A stretch of DNA of 64,000 nt from Nyssa sinensis (taxonomy: Eukaryota > Streptophyta > Magnoliopsida > Cornales > Nyssaceae): positions 27,238,045 to 27,302,044 of the forward strand of contig CM018052.1 of NCBI GenBank assembly GCA_008638375.1, given 5' to 3'. The position numbers and the translations under genes are program-made. Shown in pieces: positions 36,816 through 49,353 of this stretch (position 1 is the stretch's first letter; each line of letters begins with the position of its first letter). The notes under the pieces were generated by a model, which saw only the letters and a list, made by a program, of their open reading frames with translations, was not told the DNA's origin and searched no databases.

Positions 36816-37955
36816 AGTGGCCAAATTTGAGAGACTCCTATGTTTGGTTAGTTTGTATTCTTAAGTTGTGTTGATGTTAGATTTGGTTAGTTTTTAGTTA
36901 AATAATATTGTAATTGTACCTTTAAGTTTATTGATTGAAATATTGTAATACTCATCACTTCTATAAAAAAATATGTGATTTTCTATGCTTATTGCATCTT
37001 TCTCTAAACCCATGTGTACGCTACATATGTAGTGCATTAGGGACAAACCTAACACGTATTTTAACATCTTGCACTCGTTCACATGGAGTGAGTTCAACTC
37101 TAAATTCTCTATTCCTCTAGCTAGTACAAGAAATGAATCTAATAAGGCGAGAAAAATCAAGGTACGAGTATTATATTGAATTATTACCAGACTAGCATAA
37201 TACACCATTACAATAGTAATCTCATCAATGTTCTAGACCATTCCGCTACATCAAATTCAACACCCCTTATCTTTTCTAAGACTTACAAAGCTTGAATCCT
37301 ATTATCCATGTTTTACTCATGACTATATCAGTAAGTTCAAGACTAACACAATCGTTTGGCAATGAGTTACAATACAATAGCACATTACGAATTATCTTTC
37401 CTAACTAGTCATGTTGATCCAATTGGATCTAATTGTTTCCTAGATTGTGCCTTTCCAAACTACATCAGTCATGATTCTTTAGGTACATAGACAATAAGCA
37501 ACACTAGTCTTCTATTTATAACATAGACCTAGACCGAGAATTGAATCGGACTGGGTTGAACTTCTGGCCAAACAAAAAGATTCACAATTTTGGACCGGTC
37601 GACCCAGAACAGTTAGAACCACCTGGTTTAGAGTGACTCGTCTAGGTTTTACAAAGCTATTTAAAGGCAACTCTACCTGGATTCCTTAGTCATTATACAA
37701 CCTAAAATATGGGAGGAGGAACTGCAATGGATGACTAACTAATGGAAAGGGAAGTCATTATACTCCAAAGTTAGGAAGCTTGCTCTATCAAGCACTGTCT
37801 AACACCTATGTGAAGAAAAAAAATTCAGGATCATTTGAATGAAGTAGATATCTATAGAGCCTGTAAAAAATAAGATAGAAATAGCCTTGGGCATGGTGAT
37901 CTCCACTTCGAATGATGTGCCAAATACTCAAAATAATTTGAAATTAAAACATAGC
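36816..37955. other. Spacer; nothing recognised
   Basis: Immediately right of solo LTR 2 and possibly including the rest of the interrupted SINE. Several short open stretches occur, none with a recognisable domain or plausible codon pattern. Confidence 0.45.
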
Positions 37956-37959
37956 TCGG

Positions 37960-38187
37960 GGGGAGGGTCAAATTTTGATATCATCTGAATGGTCTATTCT
38001 GTGTTGTTTTTGTTGTGTAGTATGGTTGACTCTTAGTGTTGTTTCAATTTAGGCAGTGTATCTTATGAGATCTTTGAGTAAGGAACCCTTTTGGTTGTTT
38101 TTGGTTTTTAGTTTTGGTGTTGTTTGCTCTTCATGAGCTTGGTTTGGGTTGTTCCCCTGCTTTTTTGGTAATAAAAATTCCACCTAA
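37960..38187 (+). mobile_element. LINE 3'-end fragment (+ strand)
   Basis: The G/T-rich sequence (GTTGTTTTTGTTGTG, TTGGTTGTTTTTGG, GTTTGGGTTGTTCCCCTGC) ending TTTTTTGGTAATAAAAATTCC and A-rich sequence is typical of the 3' untranslated region of plant L1 elements. No coding part is attached and the left limit is approximate. Confidence 0.5.
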
Positions 38188-38406
38188 AAAATAAATGTCT
38201 ACCCAAATATCATACTACCAAATGAGAAAACAGTAGAGGTATTAATGTCTTTCGTTTCACAAATCAGAAATTGATAGAAAAATCCTAATTTTGGAATCAA
38301 TTTTGCCCCATTTTGTTTGACTTTCAAATATTGAAAGAGTGAGACTAAAAAAAAGGGTGTCTTAGTCTGTTCCTCACTTTATCTTTGTGCCATTGTTTTG
38401 TCACCA

Positions 38407-39886
38407 TTTTTTTTATCTACAAAAAAGAGAGATATATTGATGCAATTAAAATGTACAAGGGATACAAAAATTCCATCAGATACATCAAAATGAGGAGAGT
38501 TGCACAAAGCATCAAAGCTTAAGAACCCCATCCCAACTAGGTTGGCACCAGGCTAAGACCTAATCATTTACTAAGCACCAAACCAAAAAGGAAAAAAGAC
38601 TCCCAGATTTGGTAAGATACCAAGATTACACCATAATTGTCAATATGCTTCCAAGCAACGGCCCTGCTACTTGCAGACTTGCCTTTAAAGAACCAAAGCC
38701 AAACTTGCAGAAAAATTCGAATGAGGAGCTTGGTCCAATAACATGAAGAAAAGAAGAAAAACAAGAGGCAGATCTTAATCAAATCTCCTAAAGTTCGCCT
38801 GAACCCTTAATATAAACCACCCAAAAAAACAACATCAAGTATGATCATAAAGGAACCTGTTAGCTACAACCAAGCTCTTCAAACACGGGCTGGTTGATGA
38901 AGGGTGACCAATTAAGAGCAGCCAATGATATTTTGGAGGTGAAAAATGAAGTCGTTTATGGAATAATTGGACTAGCAACGATTATACTTAACCTAAGGAG
39001 TAACTTCCACCTTCACAAGATCCAACACAATGTCTTACTGAGGTTGAGACTAGTTAAAAACACAGTCATTTCTCTGCTTCCAAATGGTCCACATAATAAC
39101 AAATGGGACTGCATTCCAAATTACCTTATTCAACTTACTAAAGCTAAACCGTGACCGCCAACTGAGAGTGTTTGGGATGGAGTTTGGGCAAACCCATTGA
39201 ATGTGCCACCAACTAATGCAACTTGATCAAACTTTCCACACTTTCGGGCATAAGAGAAGCACATGGTCAGTTGACTCAATCACCCCACCACAAAAGTAAC
39301 ATAAGCAATCACCTTCATCTCTAAGGATCCCCAGAATGAATAAAAGGTTAGTTGTTTTCAATCTACCATACCAAGCCAGCCAACCAGAGAATTGAACCCT
39401 CAGGGGGGAGGCGTTGCCCCAGATCAGCTTCAGGGAATGAATGCATGGACCAAGAGAAGAATTGAAGAATCGGTACAGATCGTGAATAGAGAATGAACCT
39501 GAGGGGTTAGGATTCCAGCTGAGGCTATCCTCACAATTAGAAAAAAGTGACAAGGAAGAGGGCAATAGATTATAAAGCCTTGAGAGTTTAGAATCTTCCC
39601 AAGAAAAAAAAGGGGTGGCGGAACACAATTGGCTAGGTTTCTAGGCCATCTCTTAGGACCACAAAATCCGCCAGGACTCCATCCTTCAAGATTGATAAAG
39701 TAAACAATCGAGGAAATAGAGTAAAGAGGGGACCAACTCCTAGCCAGTTGTCCTTGCAAAAAGAAATTATGGCCCCATTACCGATCACTGGAGACATATT
39801 GGATAGAAGGGAGTTATAAAGAGATGGGCTTCTTCTTTCCATCGCGAGAATATCTAACCAAATTCTCAAAGTTCTCTTGGTAGACT
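38407..39886 (-). pseudogene. LINE-L1 ORF2 C-terminal part and 3' end (- strand)
   Basis: On the - strand: IGNGAIISFCKDNWLGVGPL (about 39790-39730), the conserved motif after plant L1 reverse transcriptase; then FFSWEDSKLSRLYNLL and a zinc-binding RVT region at 39540-39230 (GNASPLRVQFSGWLAWYGRL, CYFCGGVIESTDHVLLLCPK; the C..C..H..C ligands are visible). A 3' untranslated region containing the complement of ATCCCAACTAGGTTGGCACC (38528-38547) extends to a poly(T) at 38407-38414, the reversed tail. The right side is cut by solo LTR 3. The same 3' end recurs at 44182-44385. Confidence 0.88.
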
Positions 39887-42783
39887 TGTCACGCCCCGAA
39901 TTTCCCACGACCCCGGGGCGCGAGTAACGAGACAGAAAGTGAAATAAATAAAAGGACAAAAGTAATTAAATTCAATAAACATGCGTCCATCATCATCCAT
40001 ACACAAAATAACATAAGATACATCGTTCAGGAGTCATTCGGGCTTAAGCCCTTACATTTCAATATACAAGTCTCATGGACAAAATACAACAAGTGTTTCC
40101 CCTTATCAAAGCATCACTGGGTCTCAAGCAGCTGGGGGGTCCTCATCTGAAAAATGTTGCCCACGAATGGGTCAGCTCAACTGCTGGTATGATGAAGTGC
40201 TAATGCCAGAAATAAAGCTAAGGCGTGGCATGTGCAAAGTGTACATTTATTTCTAAATGACATTCAAGCATCGCAGTAGTATATATGAATAGTATGCGTG
40301 ACACACCCATGCACAACTCTATGCCACACCCATGTCTCGTTTACGGGTACTCCCCGATGGCTACGGAGTACCAATGCAATGGCCAATTTTGGGTTTTTCA
40401 CCACAGGATCTACACCCTCATAATGCAAAGCACCACGTGCTTACCCACGCCATGTTCTCAAAGGATTCATCATATGCCAATATGCCAATGCAATCTCAAT
40501 GATACATGGTTTTCACAATATAGCATGCTCGAGACAATAATATATAAATCACCTAACTGATTCCACATGCAATCGTGTCTCGTAAAATCAACATATACAC
40601 ATGTCGTGAGTCACATTCATCATTCACTAAATATTCATAAGGTACAAGTAACATGTAAGCATGTGAACAACCAATTCCAAATAAACGGTAAACACATTAC
40701 AGATAAACACATACGACATTCAGTCACTCACAAATATTCCTAATTTAACTTCATTTCTAACACTAGCAAAACACCATACCTGATGGGTTGGTATCAACCC
40801 TAGAAGATCGTGAACTATATGTAACTGAACAGACGGATGAAAATGTAAGAGATCAGATCGCCTCCTCCTGTCCTGTCAGTGTCCCTAAAAGTAGGAATTA
40901 CAATTCAGTCCATTGTTGTTTGAATGTATGCTATTCATCAAATTTTATGTCTTTAAATTCATGGGTTTCTATTCTGCTAAATTGAACTCTACCATTGGTT
41001 TTAGAACGTTTAAGAAAGTAAGTCTAGGTTTTCGTAGAACTTAATTCGGACACCTGTGTTGAAAAGGGCAAAACAGTCATTTTGCACTTCACACGTGTCC
41101 TCACATTTCGTGACCTCTTTTCACAAATTGGACTCCACGGTTGAGTCCGGAATGTTCGAGATAATAAAATTCCACTATTTGTTTACCTAATTCGGAGTTC
41201 GTTTGACTGTGTTTCAATCTAGGGACATTTTGGTAATTTTAAGGGTTACCACGGGTATTTTATTTTTCGGGACCCCGTCTCGTAAAACGGACCTCACCAT
41301 TGGTCTCGGAATAGTCGAGATAGTCAAAATACACTAATGACTTGTCTCATTTGGACTCCGGGATGTTTTTGAATATTTAATTAATTAAATTAATTAAATT
41401 AAATAATTAATTAATTAATTTAATTAATATTTTATTAATAATTTAATCAGGTGGGTCAAAGTGTAATTTCTAACAGTTGGGGGGTCAATTCGTAATTTCT
41501 GAAAGTTCAGGTTGAGGTTCAAATTCAAAAGGTTCAAATTCAAGGGGTTCAAATTCCAAAAGGTTCAAATTAAAACTAGTTTAATTTGTTATTCTAATTC
41601 AGGTTAACCAAACAGGGGACAAGGCTAAAACCGGGATAGGATATCCCTGTCTCTATTCAATTTCAAATTTTTGATTTCTTACCCTTGCAACCAAACGGGC
41701 CAAGTTCCCTTTTAATTTAAAACACCCACGCGACACGTGGCAGGGGCGGTCCACGCCCGACCCGAACCGGACCCGACCCGACCCGACCCGACCCGGACAG
41801 ACCCCCCTTCTTCCCCCGATTTTCCGGCGAACCTCCGGTAGGGTTCCGGCGTCTTCTCCGGCGCCGGTGACCGGAATTTCAGAAAAATCAAGTTTTTAAA
41901 CTTGATTTTTATGGCGTTTTCGAAGCCCCTTTTAATCCCAAACTATTCTAAAACGTTTTTGGGGCATTTTAATATCGTTTTGAAGCTTCCAATCACGGTG
42001 AAAACCCAGATTTTTCCCCCACGGCCGTGACCTGCACTTCCATTTTTCTCCCTCGTTTCTCAACCGTTTTCTATCATTTTTGTTGCGTTTTAATCCTCAC
42101 ATTATGCTCTACAAGGTTCTATAATTTAAATCAATTGAAATGCTTTAAAATAAATCGAAACAGAAGTGACCCACTTACAAATTTTTCGGCCGTTTCTCTC
42201 TCTAGCCGTGTCCTCCTTCTCCCTCTTGCTCCGAGCTCGAACCAGGTCTCTAACCCTCCTTCAGAGCTCTGTTTCTCTCCCTCTTTTTTGCTTCTTTCCT
42301 TCTCTTCTTTTCCACCCGAGACACTCCCCTTTTTCCTTCACTCTCTCTCTCTATATCTCTCTCTCTCTCTCTCTCTCTCTCTCCCCCCAAGACCAACCAC
42401 TCTCTGCCCACTTCTGCACTCCCCCACTCCCTGAATCCCACTCACACACACAACCTCACCCATACCCCTTTGAGTGTGTAACACTCAAAGTCACACACAC
42501 ACACACACACGGTTACACACACATACACACACTGTTCTACACCCATATATATATACATATACACACATATAATTACACATTTATTTATATACACTCATAT
42601 AATTTTTACACATTTTATACATACATACAAATAATAAAAAAAAAAAAAAATTTAATTTTCCATACACATATATCCAATAATAATAATAATAATAATGATA
42701 ATAAAAATAATAAAATTTATTAATTAACAATTGCAAGAATAATAAATAATAATAAAAAAAAAAAAATTTTCCATGTTATAACA
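39887..42783 (-). mobile_element. Solo LTR 3 (Ty3-type, 2.9 kb)
   Basis: Begins TGTCACGCCCCGAATTT and ends CATGTTATAACA, with the duplication AGACT on both sides (39882-39886 and 42784-42788). It is closely related to solo LTR 2 in order and content: GCCCACGAATGGGTCAGC, GGGTTTTTCACCACAGGATC, TTAATTAA run near 41380-41440, CCGACCCGACCC region near 41760, CT run near 42340-42380 and CA/TA microsatellites near 42490-42640. There is no gag-pol. It is inserted next to the LINE remnant on its left. Confidence 0.9.
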
Positions 42784-42788
42784 AGACT

Positions 42789-42984
42789 ATACGTTTGGAA
42801 GCCAAGAATTGATCGGGACCGTCATTGTTGTCATCTTTGACTATGGTTCGTCTCTCTTCGTCTTCAATTCGTTCATTGTCTTCATTAACTCATGTATATC
42901 ACATTTTCACTATCCGTCATCTTGGTCTTCTCTTGTATTCTATGTGTTTGTGTGTGTCTATATATATTTATATATCTTTGGGTT
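42789..42984. other. Short spacer; nothing recognised
   Basis: T-rich sequence between solo LTR 3 and the fold-back element, with no motif supporting a gene. Confidence 0.45.
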
Positions 42985-43113
42985 TTTCATGAAGGGTGAA
43001 GCTAAATACACTCCAATTGTACACCTTTTATACCCATGCACTCATACTCATAAATCATGCATTGGAGTGCATGAGTATAAAAATGAGTACATTTAGCCTC
43101 ACCCTTCATGAAA
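42985..43113. repeat. Fold-back element (129 bp)
   Basis: The left arm TTTCATGAAGGGTGAAGCTA and the reverse complement of the right arm TTTCATGAAGGGTGAGGCTA match over about 23 bp with one or two differences. The inner parts also pair (TACACTCC..., CATGCACTC.../GAGTGCATG). It is a small miniature inverted-repeat element or stem-loop. Confidence 0.78.
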
Positions 43114-44181
43114 TGTGCCTTTATCAAATGATTTGAAAAGGTGGGTCAAGTCACTAAAGTTTCTTGTTTTTTATCCATTACATTTACTAACACAAAACAG
43201 TCAAAAAGAAATAAATAATAAAATATTAATTATATTGTGTACAACAACAAATTACAAGAAATAAGGTTTTTTACGGTGATAATAAAAGTTTTGCAAATAA
43301 AAGTGTCGCGAAAAGTCATTATTTGCGATTAAAAAAAAAAAATGAGAGCCCCACAACTAAAAAAGTTGTAATGTGTATAAACTGGTGGCGTAACAAAAGT
43401 TGCAGAAAGTAAACTATTTGCAATGATTATTCTAAGCGTCACTAATAGTTACTTATTTACAACACATTTTAGTACGCTAATAGTTTTTAAAATTTTTTAT
43501 TTTTTTATTATTTGCAACAAAATACAATGTCGCTAATAATGTAATATTTGCGACATATACGAAAAGTATTGCTAATAGTTACATATTTGCAACGCTTCTT
43601 AGCCCCGTTAATAAATTTCAAAAAAAAATATTTGAGTTATTATTTTCAACAACATATTTTGTCGCTAATAATAATATTTGCGACACATATGAGAAGCATT
43701 GCTAGTAGCTAGTTAATTATTTGCAACGTATTTTAGTGTTGTAATAGTATTAAAAAAATATTGGTTAGTGTTATTATTTACAACGAAAAATAGCAATGCC
43801 AATACTATAATATTCGTAATGCTTATGAAAATTGTCTCTAAAAGTTAGTTATTTGTAGCACCTTTTAGCTCTATGACTAATTTTAAAAAAAAATTTATTA
43901 GTTTTATCATTTGCAATGAAATATAGCTTCACTAGTGCTGTTATATTCACATCGCATATGACACATATTCCTAATAGTTACTAATTTGTAGAGCTTTTTA
44001 GCACCGTTAATAATTTTAAAAAAATTGATAATAGTTAATCATTTTGAACATAAGAAAAATGTTATGAATATTCATAAAAAACAAGAAATATATATATAAA
44101 AAAAAAGAGGCTAGTTGGTGGCATTATTTACAATAATAATCCAAGTCAAGTCATCATTAATATTATATAATTTGCAACACT

Positions 44182-44385
44182 ATTTTTTTTTATCAGCAAA
44201 AGAAAATTTTATTGATGTAAAAAGAATATACGACGAATACAAAACAAATTACATAAAAAAATTGAATGCACAAGACACCAGAGGAACCAAGTTACATCAC
44301 AACTAGGTTGGCACTAAACAAGGAGCACGCAGTATAAAACTGAAAGAGAGAAGAAATTTCACGAATACTTCGAAAAAATAAAAAA
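44182..44385 (-). mobile_element. 5'-truncated LINE 3' end (- strand)
   Basis: Starts with a poly(T) (reversed tail) then TTTTATTGATGTAAAAAG and CACAACTAGGTTGGCACT, the same order as the 3' end of the LINE at 38407-38560. It is a short, independent, 5'-truncated copy of that family. Confidence 0.62.
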
Positions 44386-44717
44386 GAGTTTAGTTGGCGC
44401 TATTAGGAAAAAATGCATTCATTATTTATAATATTTGGAATACTCATGTATTATTCGAGATATTATTAAATACTCGGAATAAATTTTGAATTAGTTGTTT
44501 TGTTGAAATATCTAAATTAAATACATTTTAAAAGTTTAGATAATTTTATTACTTTGCATTGGCATACGTATAAACACACATGCACACAATAGAGGAAAAG
44601 TGTTGAATTAGTTAAAAGAAACAAAAATGTATATATTTAATTACTTGCAACACAAACGCAAACACAAACACAAATGCATATTAAATATTCTATTATTAGC
44701 AATACTTAATTTTCATT

Positions 44718-44720
<3 letters not shown>

Positions 44721-44754
<34 letters not shown>
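44721..44754 (+). repeat. (TA)n microsatellite
   Basis: About 33 bp of uninterrupted AT dinucleotides. Confidence 0.92.
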
Positions 44755-44757
<3 letters not shown>

Positions 44758-45101
44758 GTCAAAGCAAAGTCGTTTACAGACATTCCACCTCCAAAAAATA
44801 TACTCCCTCCCCCACTATTATTTCCTCCACACAAACAGAAGCCAGAGTCTAAGAAATAAAAATCAATCTTTCAAATCGACGAACAAAAGAACACCGTTGA
44901 CCAGCCAAATATGAATAAACACTGTCACGATTATTTGTAACACTTCCGTCGACATGTTGCCAATATTTGTGTTTTTTTAAGTAATAAGGTAGCTTATTTA
45001 ACTAGGTAAAACAACTTTGTTAACTTAATTCAATTATTTGTGACACTGATGAAGATCACACATACATACATACCCTAACGTACAAAAGCTAGTAAGCAAA
45101 C

Positions 45102-45389
45102 TGTTGGAATATAGCCTCACGGATTGAACAAATGGAGTTAAAATCAAAGGCTGACGTGTTAAACTGGAAGAGGAGAAGAAGAGTTAGTTAGTCTGTTATG
45201 AAGAGTTAGTTAGTTTGTTATGTTCTGTTATCTTTCTCCTTTGCCTTGTATAAATGTAGCTGAAGTACTCTGTAATAATTCATTCATTCATTTTCAATTT
45301 TCATAAAAGTATTTTTAGTTCATCTCCTCTGCTTTCTCTCCAAGATCTCTTCTCACAAACCAAAGCCTCAATTCATCTGAAATTTGACA
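45102..45389 (+). repeat. 5' LTR of Copia C
   Basis: Starts TGTTGGAATATAGCC and ends GAAATTTGACA. TATAAATGTAGC near 45249-45260 is a likely TATA box; AATAATTCATTC follows near 45273. It drives transcription of the element. Confidence 0.95.
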
Positions 45390-45401
45390 TGGTATCAGAG
45401 C
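45390..45401 (+). other. Primer binding site of Copia C
   Basis: TGGTATCAGAGC directly abuts the 5' LTR: the standard match to the 3' end of plant initiator-Met tRNA. Confidence 0.93.
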
Positions 45402-45503
45402 AAAAATCATTTTGCTTCCGCGACCTCACAAAGATTTTGCTCTGAAATCTTTGTAATTTTTCTTTATACATACTTTCTTGCATTTCTTGGAGAAATTCCA
45501 GAA

Positions 45504-46484
45504 ATGACTTCTGATGAAGAAAATTCTGTCAATCCTCATCCTTCTCAACGCACGATCAATCCTTCGGACGATTCGGTAAGTCCATACTACTTGCATCCAA
45601 TCGATAATCCTGGTGCATTACTTGTTTCAGAAATCTTTACTGGTGATAACTACATCGCATGGAGTAGATCAATCACCATTGCTCTAACAGTCAAGAACAA
45701 AGCAGCGTTCATTGATGGTACGATTCTTGCTCCTCCTGTTAATCAGTGTGTTCTTCATACTGCTTGGCTGCGTGCCGATAATTTGGTTCTCTCATGGTTA
45801 ATGAATTCCATTTCCAAGGAAATAAGGAACAATCTTCTTTATGTTGCATCTGCTGTTGATCTTTGGAAAGAGTTGAAAACAAGATACTTAAGAAGCAATG
45901 GTCCGAGAGTTTTTCATCTTGAAAAATCTCTAGGTTCTATTACTCAAGGTTCTTTATCGATCACTGAGTATTTTAGTTCTTTCAAGACCTTATGGGATGA
46001 GTATGTTAATTATAGACCATTCCCAACTTGTAGCTGTGGAAAGATGGCAACATGTACCTGCAACTTGTTTGATTTTTTACTAATGAGGCAGCAGTCTGAT
46101 TATGTGTTAAAATTCTTGGTTGGCTTAAATGACTCCTATGCTTCAATTCGAAGCCAATTGCTTATGGTTTTTCCATTGCCAAGTATGGCAAAAGTATTCT
46201 CTTTACTACTTCAGGAGGAAAGCCAGAGACAACTCAACAATTCTATCAGCAATGAAACTCATGCTTTGATTGTCAAACAGAATAATCAGCCATCTGCTCC
46301 ATCTGTTCCATCAAGGTTTTCCAAAGAAAAACAAAAAAAGATCTTCTTTACATTGCACTCATTGTGGATACAATGGACATATAGTAGAGAAATGTTTCCA
46401 ACTTCATGGTTACCCTCCTGGCTGGACTGGACCAAAAAGGAAACGGAATCCACCCACTGCTCATGCTGCTATGTCAACCTCTGA
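45504..46484 (+). pseudogene. Copia C gag (frameshifted)
   Basis: The frame opens at 45384 within the LTR/primer-site junction, but the likely start is ATG at 45504 (MTSDEENSVN). Then come SPYYLHPIDNPGALLVSEIF and GDNYIAWSRSI, the N-terminal domain shared by Copia gag proteins, and the UBN2-type region (LWKELKTRYLRSNGPRVFHL; FLVGLNDSYASIRSQLLM). A single-base slip in the A-rich tract near 46322-46340 throws the frame off: the zinc knuckle is in a different frame (next entry) and this frame ends at 46484. Gag forms the virus-like particle. Confidence 0.92.
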
Positions 46485-47598
46485 GGTCTACATTCAAAAC
46501 AGCAACGAGGACCAAAAGTTTTCTTTAACTTCTGAGGAATTCAATAGATTGCTAGCACTTGCAAATTCTAACTCATCTCACATAGCTACCCAAACAACGT
46601 CACCGGCTGTAAACACTATTTCTTCTCAATTTTCTGGTAAACCTTCAACCCTTTGCTGTTCTGTTTCTTCATCTTCACGGTATGTATCCTCATGGATTCT
46701 GGATACAGGTGCAACAGATCATATGATCTGTTCACCACTATTATATTCATCTACACCTAAATCAATCAATACTTCTATTAGTTTGCCAAATGGAAACTCT
46801 GTTCCAGCTTCACATATTGGCAATATTTGTCTCTCAAACACCTTATCTTTATATGATGTGTTATGTGTTCCCAGTTTTTCATTCAATTTACTATCTGTTT
46901 CTAAACTAACAAAACAGTCCAATATTTGCTTCTCTTTTTTTGCTTCCTATTGCCTTTTACAAGACCAATCAACAAAGAAGATGATTGGGATTGCCTTTGA
47001 GAAACATGGACTGTACCACCTATCTCAAGATACTTCAAAAGCTGCCACCTGCAATCAACCCAAGTTTAATTCTTCATCCTTTGTCTTAGCTATTACCCAA
47101 AATCAATTAGACACTTGGCATTATAGATTAGGCCATGTTTCTAACTCAAGATTACCCTCTCTTAGACAGCTAGAGTCATCTATCTCTTTCAATTCTACCA
47201 ATGTCTGTGATGTATGTCATTTAGCAAAGCAAAGAAAGATTCCATTTCCTGTATCTCAAACTAGTTCAAATAAGAGTTTTGACTTGATCCATTGTGATAT
47301 ATGGGGTCCCCTCAATGTTGTTTCCTACTCTGGGTTCAAATATTTCCTTACTATAGTTGATGACTATACACGTTGTACTTGGGTCTACATGCTCAAGATG
47401 AAATCTGAAGTTCCTTTTATCCTCAAAAATTTCTGCACCATGGCAGAAACACAGTTCAGTGCTTCTATCAAAACAGTAAGGTCAGACAATGGACCTGAAT
47501 TCCTTTTGACTCAATTCTATAATGACAATGGTATTATACATCAAAGAAGTTGTGTGGAAACTCCACAACAAAATGGAGTTGTGGAAAGGAAACATTAA
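46270..47598 (+). pseudogene. Copia C pol part 1: zinc knuckle, protease, integrase
   Basis: In the frame after the slip: zinc knuckle CTHCGYNGHIVEKC (46354-46395), aspartic protease WILDTGATDHMI (46693-46728), the pre-integrase domain with an HHCC zinc site (H..H then CDVC; 47119-47220), and the integrase core with HCDIWG, RSDNGPE and VVERKH as the three acidic residues. The frame stops at 47596-47598, where the family has a Gln codon after VVERKH: CAA appears as TAA. Open sequence in the same frame follows at once. Confidence 0.94.
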
Positions 47599-49353
47599 CA
47601 TTTATTAAACACTGCCAAGGCCTTAATGTTTCAAGCAAACATGCCTTTAACATTTTGGAGTGACTGTATCTTAACTGCAACACACATTATAAATAGAATT
47701 CCTACTCCTTTTCTCCAAAATAAAACACCATTTGAAATGCTATTTGATAAACCACCTAATCTTTCCCACCTAAAAGTGTTTGGGTGTCTTTGCTTTGCAT
47801 CAACACTCACAAATCATAGACATAAATTTGACCCGAGAGCTACAAAATGTCTATTCTTAGGTTACCCTTCTAACATAAAAGGCTACAAATTAATGGACCT
47901 TAACACAAATAAGGTATTCATCTCAAGAAATGTAGTCTTTTATGAAAGTGTCTTCCCTTTCAAGGCTTTTCCATCTAATCCTGAAACACATACCTTCTTA
48001 TTTCCTCCAACAAATTCTGCTTCAGATTTATCCTTTCCTCCTTCTGATATTCATTCTTATGATGTTCATTCTGATCAAAATCTAACTTCACACCAGAACC
48101 TTAATCTAGATCCGGATCTTACATCAAATCAAAACCTCACCTCAGATCAGAATCTTCCAAACCATCAATTACCTTTGGACAATGAATCTGTTCCTGCCTC
48201 ACAACATCTCAGAAAATCTTCAAGAATTAAACAAATGCCAACTTATTTGCAGGACTATTATTGTGGTACTGGTTCACAGGTTCCAAATGCAACTCACTCA
48301 TCTGCTCTTGTTGATTACTCTCCTAATAAAGGTATTCTATATCCCATATCTTCCTTTCTCTCTGCCAATCGATTGTCCACTTCTCATAAAGCCTTTCTAG
48401 CATCCCTTTCAGTCTTCCAAGAACCCAAAACTTATAAATTGGCTGCTCAAATTCCTGAATGGCAAGCTGCAATGCAAACTGAAATAAATGCCTTGGAGTT
48501 AAATAAGACTTGGGAACTTGTTACTCTTCCTAAAAATAAACAGACCATAGGTTGTAAGTGGGTATTTCGAATCAAGTACAAGGCAGATGGAACTATAGAA
48601 AGACACAAAGCTAGATTGGTAGCTAAAGGCTATACTCAACAAGAAGGATTGGACTTCTTTGACACTTTTTCTCCAGTAGCAAAGATTACTTCCATTCGGC
48701 TACTGCTTGCTATAGTTGCTATTAAAAGTTGGCATATTCACCAATTAGATATTAATAATGCATTTTTACATGGTGACCTGCATGAAGAAGTGTATATGGA
48801 GTTGCCCCCTGGTTTGGCTGTCAAAGGAGAAAATAAAGTTTGTAAACTTCTTAAGAGCCTCTATGGTTTGAAACAAGCATCTAGGCAATGGTTTGCTAAA
48901 CTGTCCACAACATTGCTTGCTTATGGCTTTACTCAAGGTAGCTTAGATTATTCTTTGTTTGTCAAGAAATCTGAATCATCCTTCGTAGCTTTACTAGTCT
49001 ATGTCGATGATATTCTTTTAGCCAGTGACAGCTTGCTTGAAATACAATTGATCAAAACTTTTCTACATGATAAGCTTACAATTAAAGACTTGGGGGAACT
49101 CAAATATTTTCTCAGATTGGAGGTAGCAAGATCCAAAACTGGCATATCAATCTGTCAAAGGAAGTATGCTCTAGACATACTTGAACAAGCTGGAATTCTT
49201 GGTGCAAAACTTGCAGCTTTTCCAATGGAATCGAATTTAAAGCTCACTGCTTCAGACTCTGATTTGTATGAAGATCCTTCAGCCTACAGAAGATTAGTTG
49301 GGAGATTGTTATACTTAACACTAACTCGACTTGACCTTGCCTATTCAATCTAA
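47599..49353 (+). pseudogene. Copia C pol part 2: integrase C-terminus and reverse transcriptase
   Basis: Same frame as part 1, directly after the nonsense codon. LKVFGCLCFAS marks the integrase C-terminal region (about 47780). Reverse transcriptase follows: WKWVF-type start (GCKWVFRIKYKADGTIERHK, 48550-48610), LDINNAFLHGDL with the first catalytic Asp (about 48750), LYGLKQASRQW, and LLVYVDDILLAS with the catalytic pair (about 49000). ELKYFLRLEVARSK carries Arg where Gly is usual, and LTLTRLDLAYSI carries Leu where Pro is usual. It ends at TAA (49351-49353), again where CAA is expected. Confidence 0.94.

Larger units (their letters stand above)
43250..45096. mobile_element. Degenerate CACTA-like repeat field, left part (host of Copia C)
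   Basis: From 43250 the sequence reads ATTACAAGAAATAAGG, a decayed CACTACAAGAAATAAGG start. It is followed by many copies of ATTATTTGCGACAC/AACGC, GCTAATAGTTA and TTTTAGC words up to about 44160, with looser copies to 45060. The same vocabulary (ATTATTTG, GCGTTGCAAATA) reappears at 51550-51600 and 54351-54720. This suggests one old element of the CACTA type whose ends lie at about 43.25 and 54.7 kb, opened by Copia C and CACTA 3. No gene is recognisable here. Confidence 0.5.

Noticed and set aside
42027..42723. Open frames of 135 and 185 codons on the + strand
   Set aside because: Inside solo LTR 3, made of CT and CA microsatellite translation; no domain.
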